In this document: one piece after another, positions 58,386-64,000 of the stretch
How the letters are laid out: every line of letters begins with the position of its first letter
Numbering within the stretch: position 1 is the stretch's first letter
Source of the DNA: Angiostrongylus vasorum
Lineage: Eukaryota > Nematoda > Chromadorea > Rhabditida > Metastrongylidae
Assembly: GCA_018806985.1 (NCBI GenBank)
Contig: JADANN010000409.1
Location: forward strand, 1,302,001 to 1,366,000
DNA length: 64,000 nucleotides
Direction of reading: 5' to 3'
Translations under genes and position numbers: made by a program
Notes under the pieces: model-generated
Told to the model about the DNA's origin: nothing
Seen by the model: only the letters and a program-made list of their open reading frames with translations
Database searches by the model: none

Positions 58386-58982
58386 CTTATCGCGACTTCT
58401 TGGCGAATATGCTGTTGTTTGCAAAAAGTGTTCCGGGTTGTGTAGCTAGCTTATGGCTTTAATGCCTCATCCGTCATTTTACGCGTAAGGATTAGAAATG
58501 CGTTGAAGAAAACACGTACATTTGAGCATCTGACTGCTACTGATGCTTTTGTCCATTGCCATTCATGAAGCAGTCTAGCAGCACCGTTTCGGAAAACGTC
58601 TTCATTAGACTGATCTTTACACCGATTCATTCCATTCCTATAGATTCTTATTAGCGCAACATCAAGACGGCTTTGTCGCTTTCACAATACGATTGGAGCC
58701 CAGTTTCGATTTCTGCGTCCACTTCTGCATTACTACTGGACCACTGTTGTCTTAATTCTTCGTTTCATTTTTTATGAAACTCTTACGGATTTTGCATCGC
58801 GCTTACCCCCTTGTTTATGGATTTTTCACTAGAAATGTCAAGAGCTATTCCGGTCTTCACTATTGATTCTCAGGCGTTCAGTGCCAATGTCGACGAGTTT
58901 TCCATAGTTCCTCTTCCACTGAATATACTTATCCACTTAAGTGTTCATGTGGTTCACGTTTTCAAAACGACTAATATTCTAT
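58386..58982. other. No firm gene
   Basis: The plus-strand frame 58811-58980 (MDFSLEMSRAIPVFTIDSQA...) is coding-like but ends in the next repeat. Confidence 0.25.
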
Positions 58983-59215
58983 GGGTCGCGCAGTGGTAAT
59001 GATGAACTTCATCACATGTACGTTGGTGGTTCGACCTCACCTTGAGCTCAGAAGCCTGTCCCAGAAATCCAGGAGGAATCGACTCGACCACCATTCATCG
59101 AAATTCATAACAGTGCCGAAAATCCTCAAACAGCGGCCAAATCCAAACGGAAAGTTCGAAGGTGTACGTGGATTAATGGTTGCGAGGAAATGAACCAAAT
59201 CCACGAAGTGCTAAC
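58983..59215 (+). repeat. Family C SINE copy with head
   Basis: The head shows A-box-like TCGCGCAGTGG and B-box GGTTCGACCTC 43 bases apart, then the family C body (GAATCGACTCGACCACC, GAAAATCCTCAAACAGC). This shows that family C is tRNA-like at its 5' end. Confidence 0.72.
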
Positions 59216-60066
59216 ATCCTTTGGATGTGGAAGCGAGTTGTATACGATAAATAATTAATGATGTTCAATGTCTCTTCATCATCATTGATGTGAAAGTATA
59301 AGATATTGATATCGTTCTCCTATAACTCTTCTCCATATCTTTGAGTCCCTCTTGCTGACGACAGTTCAAAACCACTGATGCTAGTGTCAAGCAATGTGGA
59401 TACGACTCCATTCAAGGGTTGCAAGTCCTTGGTTGATGACAACAGCTAAGTCATTATTTGCTCTTACTCATCGCAAAATACGGTTTAGCGCCTTTAGGGG
59501 GGATGTTTGTGTCATTTTATTCTGCACTTCTAAACTGATGCAGGCAATCAGTGTTCACACATAGTCTGCATAAAATATTTTTTGAACAACTCAAGAATCA
59601 GGTTTACTATCCACATCTGTTAAACCTACTTTTTAAATTCATGCTCTCAGTGATTGATAAGTCTTCGTACACTCTCATGTTGTTCTCACGGCGACGGCAC
59701 TTGTCTCTTCTTTTGCGAGCCGTTTGTTTGGGATACGTTGCATTCTATGTGGGACGAATTTTGTTTCGGAATATGTCATGCTGCGTATCAAAAAATTGTT
59801 CCCAAGCCACTTTCTTCTTCGATATTAAACAGCATATTTAACTGTTTACTGCTTTGTAAGGCACTTTATTATTTTGAGCCCACCATAAAACCTTGTTCTG
59901 CTTCTACGGCACATTACACTTTTAATGAAGTAGCACTGTAATTTTATAGTTGCATCAATTCAATAAATTCTACCACATCATATTTGCTTAGGACAAACAT
60001 TCATAGATATTCCTGTGCTTCGAACACGTTTTACTGCGTTATCCGAGGTTAGGGGCCAAGGGTAAG
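59216..60066. other. No gene recognised
   Basis: Two overlapping plus-strand frames (59551-59941) without splice support. Confidence 0.35.
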
Positions 60067-60350
60067 GTCGCGTGTGGCGCAGTGGTCGGCGGCACCCTTC
60101 AACACACACGTGGAATCGATCCCCCGCGCCCATGGCCCACTAAGCCCTCCATCCATCCGGGGTTGGTAAATTGGTACCAGACATGTCTGGAAGGATAGCA
60201 GCACTAGCTCGATACATCGGTAAGCCACCGCGAGTCATTGTAAAAGGCCAGATATGCATTCAATCACCTCGAGACAATGCTTAATGAAGTCAAATGCTTG
60301 GCTCATCCCTCAGGCATTGATCAACGCCAAGAGCTTTGTCCTTTATCCTT
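60067..60350 (+). repeat. SINE-A copy, near full length
   Basis: Among the best-preserved copies. Head TCGCGTGTGGCGCAGTGG, complete body, tail TTTGTCCTTTATCCTTTATT. Confidence 0.94.
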
Positions 60351-61333
60351 TATTCCAACTTAATTCACTCGTTTTTTTAAAAAAATCTTTCCACAACGAC
60401 AGCACAGTTTCCGCCAATTTCTATCTGTAGAAGACATTGAAACACATAGAAAAAAAACGTGAAAGAATTATGATCGGTGCTTCTGTCTTTAACACATTCG
60501 GGACAGTGCGAATTGATTCCAGTGTTCCTTAAGCATATCTGAACTCATGATGAACCGTAAAAACCACTTGGATCTGTAGACCTTTGCCAACAAGATTTAA
60601 CTTTTTCTCATTCTTGCAATGAAAACGTTGATTTTGCAACAAAAAACTGTGACAAGAGGTTTTCTCAACTTCTTCTGTTGAGGTTTCCGTCTTAAACAAT
60701 GAAACGGTGGAAGTGGCGCGAGTTTTTCCAGCAGAACCTTTGATGTTCACATAAGTATCGTAGAGGCATGCGACAGCCCTGCTTGCACTAAAATCTTCCT
60801 AAAGTTTGGATCTCACTCAGGTTTTCTAAAGAGCCGTATTTAAGTGAATGCAAAACTAAGTTGACGTTTTGGAAAAAAATTCCTTTCGTTAACAACAATT
60901 GAGTAAGATCACTTCTGTCACTCTAACGAGCTCTGAGTTTTTGAGGCGGTCTTGCTCGAAAACCGATCAGCAAACTGTCGAAAAACAAAGAACAACCATA
61001 ATCGTCGCGGTTGCCTTAATATGATAACACCAACTCCTTCATCCAGTGACCTTGCAAATCAAGTACCACCCGTGTCTTGTCTAGATTTTCTACCTTGATA
61101 AGTTATAGTGTGCAACTATTAATTAGATAGGACTGAGTTTCGATCATCCTCGGCATTAATTAACCTGCATTATATTGTGAACACTTCGTTTTGACCTGAG
61201 ACAAGGTCGTTAGTACGTGTTTTCATTCTGATTGATGTTAGGTGGATAAATTCCCTTTATTCAAAGTCGTTATTGTTGTTAACGAGTGGTTAACGAGTGG
61301 GACTATCTGCATGCAGTTCACATAAAAAGCAAA
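60351..61333. other. No firm gene; frame at 60529-60750
   Basis: A minus-strand frame begins MNIKGSAGKTRATSTVSLFK then TETSTEEVEKTSC, coding-like and possibly a first exon. The downstream part resembles 32585-32690. Confidence 0.25.
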
Positions 61334-61605
61334 AGGATTAAGCTGTCAGCGTTGATCACCCCTGAGGGATGCGCAATGCATTCGACTTCACTAAGCATCA
61401 TTGGGGATGATTGAATGCATATCTGACCTTTACAATGACTCGCGGTGGCCTACCGATGTATCGAGTAATTGGTGCTATCCTCCGAGACAACTCTGCTACC
61501 AATTTTGCCGATCCCGGAGGGTTGGAGGGTTTACTGGGCCTGGGGCGCTGGATCGATCCCGTGTGTGTTGCACGGCGTCTCTAACTACAGCGCCACCCGC
61601 GTCCA
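61334..61605 (-). repeat. SINE-A copy, near full length
   Basis: Head at 61605, 3' end at 61334 (AAAAGGATTAAGCTG on the plus strand). Confidence 0.92.
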
Positions 61606-62504
61606 TTGTAGTTCACACACGATGAAGGGCAACATTTGTTGAACCAGTGTTGCAATTTATCAATAAGTACAATTTGTCAGTAATGCAGAATTTGCCTATC
61701 AGTAATCTTTCAATGTTCATCAGTCCATCTTCAGTTTCTAAATAGACCCTATGCATTAACCTCAATTCGTTCTCATTGCGACTTCTTGTTTTGTCACAAA
61801 GAGTTTATTTGCTATAAGTTTTATGTTAAATCGATGCATTATTCTCATCAAATGTTGCACCAGATGTGGTCCATTGGAAAAAGCTTCTGTTTACACTTTA
61901 TTACTTACCAAAATCTTTTTCTGATGAATTTCTCTATGCACCCCGCATTCGGCGACAAATTGGGTCGGAGTGCTAGGTGGCTGTTGCACAGTGCTTCAAT
62001 GTATCACCGTAATCGTGCAAAAGTATCTCCTAAAATGTTATTTTGGTGTTTCTTAAGCGTCTTCAATTCTGTTTAAAATCTAAAGTTTAGAAAACATCTA
62101 AATGAAATCTGAAATTTTTTCATCGCGAGCGCGGCATCTGAGAACATCAACGATACCTTCTAGTAGGACACCATCATACCTTGCTGTGCGAAATCCTATT
62201 TGCTGAATGTCTTTGTTTTGTGTTTTATTAGCATTGACGGAAGAGAAAGCGGAAAAATATGTTTTGTGCTCTCTAGAAAGTTATACTTTTATCCCTGTAG
62301 AATAAGAAAAGTTACACCTTGTTGACAAACATTTATGGATTCTTGTGGTTCTCACTAGGCTTGCTATTAGCTGAGATGTGATTGCTTAGAACTGAAAAAC
62401 CCAATTTATTTTGAGCACTCGTGAATCATATGCGACTCATGTCGTCCCCAATGTTTCTTAAGTTTGTTTGCTGCCACTCTGTCTTTTTTATTATAACAAT
62501 TCTC
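61606..62504. other. No gene; old duplicated segment
   Basis: 61788-61975 resembles 43736-43920. Nothing else. Confidence 0.3.
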
Positions 62505-62625
62505 ATATAACCACAATGATGCTGAGATATTTGCAAAACGCGAACTCCAGGCCAGATCAAACTATGATTAGCCTTACCGGGTGCTCGTGTGCTACCCACC
62601 GCACGACGCAGGCTCTCGTTCTGTT
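62505..62625 (-). repeat. Family B copy with another head
   Basis: Body at 62508-62540. Head on the minus strand reads CGTCGTGCGGTGGGTAGCAC, then GTTTGATCTGGCC. Confidence 0.75.
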
Positions 62626-62768
62626 TTTCTGTCACTCAGTTCTCATATACATAATTGTTTTTATCTGTTGAACCGTCGTACCAGTATGTTGATTGTGCTA
62701 CTTCACACGTTTGTTTCCGTTCTCGTATCTCTCTCTTTGCTTCCCTATTTGAGTTATATGATGTTTAG

Positions 62769-63947
62769 ATGGACAACAACGAACGTAATGGATTCTTAAC
62801 TTCTGAATCCGATTATGACTCCTCGAAGTTTCATCAAATTATTGTTACGGTATGTCTAACTATTGATAACCATTTCTAAACTTTATAGCGTGGGTGAAAG
62901 TAGAAGCTGCTTTGTCCTGGGCCACCAGTATTGACATAATTCAAAGAAGCTCTTTACAGTAGAAATTTGGCTAGAAAAGGAATAGGATAGAAATAACAGT
63001 TTTGAAGGAACATCAATTATTGTTTCGGCTGAAATTTCGATTTCATTTGTTCCTTCTCGGAGGTTCTAAATTAAAATTTTTAGGATCCTTACGCACGTTC
63101 TTCTTGTTCGTTCACCATACCTAAGCGCTACATAAATTTAAAGTTTCTGAATGCTGGGGCACAAGGAACTGTTGTGTGAGTTTTATTTATCTAAACACTG
63201 TGGATGATAATAAGATTGAAGCTTTTTGGCGTTGATCATTCCTTGGTAGATACGCCATGTATTCGACTTCATCAAGCATTATAAAGCTGATTTAATGCAT
63301 ATCTGGTCCATGCAATGACATGTGTTGATTTGCCGATATACTACGCCAATGCCGCTATCATTCCCGACAAGTCTAGTATCAATTTACAGATGCCGGAGGG
63401 ATGGAAAAATTCGGTGAGCCTGGAGCACGGGATCGAACCAACGATCGCGTGTGTTACAGAACACCTCTAACCACTGCATTAAGCGCGCCCAGATGAAATA
63501 AAGCGTTCGGCTTTGATCAGTTCATTAGGGAATCATTCCAGTTTATTTTCCATGCATTCGATTCAAGTAAGTTTCGCAGAGGTGGTAGTGTGAAGGGTGA
63601 CTAATGCATCAAGCTAGTCATTTTATCCTCCAAGACAGCTCTGGTAGCAATTTTCCGACCTCGGAAGGATGGAAAGTTTTGCTTAACTCTAGCGAAATCG
63701 AACCAATGACCACGTGTGTATTGAAAGGTTGCCTTCCACAGGCCACAACGATACGCAATCCCTAATTTTACATGTATATGTAAATTAAATAATTACATTT
63801 TGTTTTCACTAGTTTAGATCAGCCGATGACACATTGACCGGAACAAAGGTGGCAATAAAGAAAATGCAACAGCCGTTCATTATGACGATGAGTGCCCGAA
63901 GAGCTTACAGAGAGTTCATCCTGCTCACGACGATTAGACATCCAAAT
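62769..63947 (+). CDS. kgb-1: JNK-family MAP kinase of the KGB-1 type, N-terminal exons
   Basis: Serine/threonine kinase of a stress-activated MAPK cascade (in C. elegans KGB-1 acts below MLK-1/MEK-1 in heavy-metal, protein-folding and axon-regeneration responses; cytoplasm and nucleus). Exons 62769-62849, 63084-63175 and 63818-63947 join in frame to 101 codons; the window then ends. Exon 1: MDNNERNGFLTSESDYDSSK. Exon 2: FTIPKRYINLKFLNAGAQGT, with the glycine-rich ATP loop (GAQGTV, residues 52-57). Exon 3: beta-3 VAIKK (Lys72), then MTMSARRAYREFILLTTIRH with the helix C Glu90. The QQPF and MTMSA words favour KGB-1/KGB-2 over JNK-1. The start is set by ATG directly after TGATGTTTAG, an acceptor that fits trans-splicing; an upstream cis exon cannot be excluded. 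Introns are 234 and 642 bases. The activation loop and most of the catalytic domain lie beyond the window. Confidence 0.93.
63209..63490 (-). repeat. SINE-A copy in kgb-1 intron 2
   Basis: The head on the minus strand carries a canonical B box GGTTCGATCCC at about 63433-63443 and ends GGCGCGC at 63490. It lies antisense to the gene. Confidence 0.88.
63497..63765 (-). repeat. Second SINE-A copy in kgb-1 intron 2
   Basis: Directly behind the first in the same orientation. More diverged, second head type (ACACACGTGGTCATTGGTTC). Together the two fill nearly 560 of 642 intron bases. Confidence 0.8.
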
Positions 63948-64000
63948 GTGAGCATAACTACTTGAAATATGCACGAATTCCAAAGAGAATCTGTCCCATG

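Noticed and set aside
57939..58445. 168-codon plus-strand frame, longest in the window
   Set aside because: Spans a PLE terminal-repeat relic and has AT-rich, non-coding-like codons.

Overview
The window looks like nuclear DNA from a parasitic nematode, most likely a strongylid of the hookworm type. That placement is inference. It rests on an AT-leaning base composition, short introns of about 50 to 70 bases ending in TTTCAG-like acceptors, acceptors directly in front of start codons as in trans-spliced genes, a nematode-style secreted C-type lectin, and a KGB-1-type MAP kinase whose N-lobe reads like the nematode protein. Most of the 64 kb is non-coding and full of old and young repeats. Most long open frames in it are translated repeats.

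Two genes can be read with confidence. At the left end (641-2723, minus strand) is a secreted C-type lectin: signal peptide, Cys/Thr-rich stalk built from two 81-base exons, then one complete C-type lectin domain over four exons. A (TA)n tract sits directly before one of its splice acceptors, and one exon junction (stalk to lectin domain) does not keep frame in my model. At the right end (62769-63947, plus strand, running off the window) are the first three exons of a JNK-family MAP kinase of the KGB-1 type. Its second intron is largely filled by two head-to-tail SINEs. Between them lie several single exons or exon pairs with good splice sites and coding-like composition that I cannot name: 10861-11061, 14202-14329, 20108-20317 (signal peptide), 30446-30817, 34487-34590, 39322-39487, 42773-42977 and others at lower confidence. 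I cannot tell which of them belong together.

Mobile DNA dominates. Two Penelope-like retroelement (PLE) copies are present. The longer (34832-38329) has a 12-base target-site duplication, a broken reverse transcriptase plus GIY-YIG endonuclease frame, and terminal repeats. The shorter (22071-24040) is folded into a palindrome with arms of about 700 bases. Their terminal repeats carry a 36-base motif with the layout of a minimal hammerhead ribozyme, and the same layout recurs in a second, unrelated-looking repeat at 47010-47045 and 53767-53802. At least 25 copies or pieces of a tRNA-like SINE (called SINE-A here), a second family with one common body and several different tRNA-like heads (family B), a third tRNA-like family (family C), and a repeat with an AAGT tail (family E) are scattered through the window on both strands. 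Two (TA)n microsatellites and a 90-base-arm inverted repeat complete the picture.

No rRNA, true tRNA gene, CRISPR array or bacterial-type operon was found.
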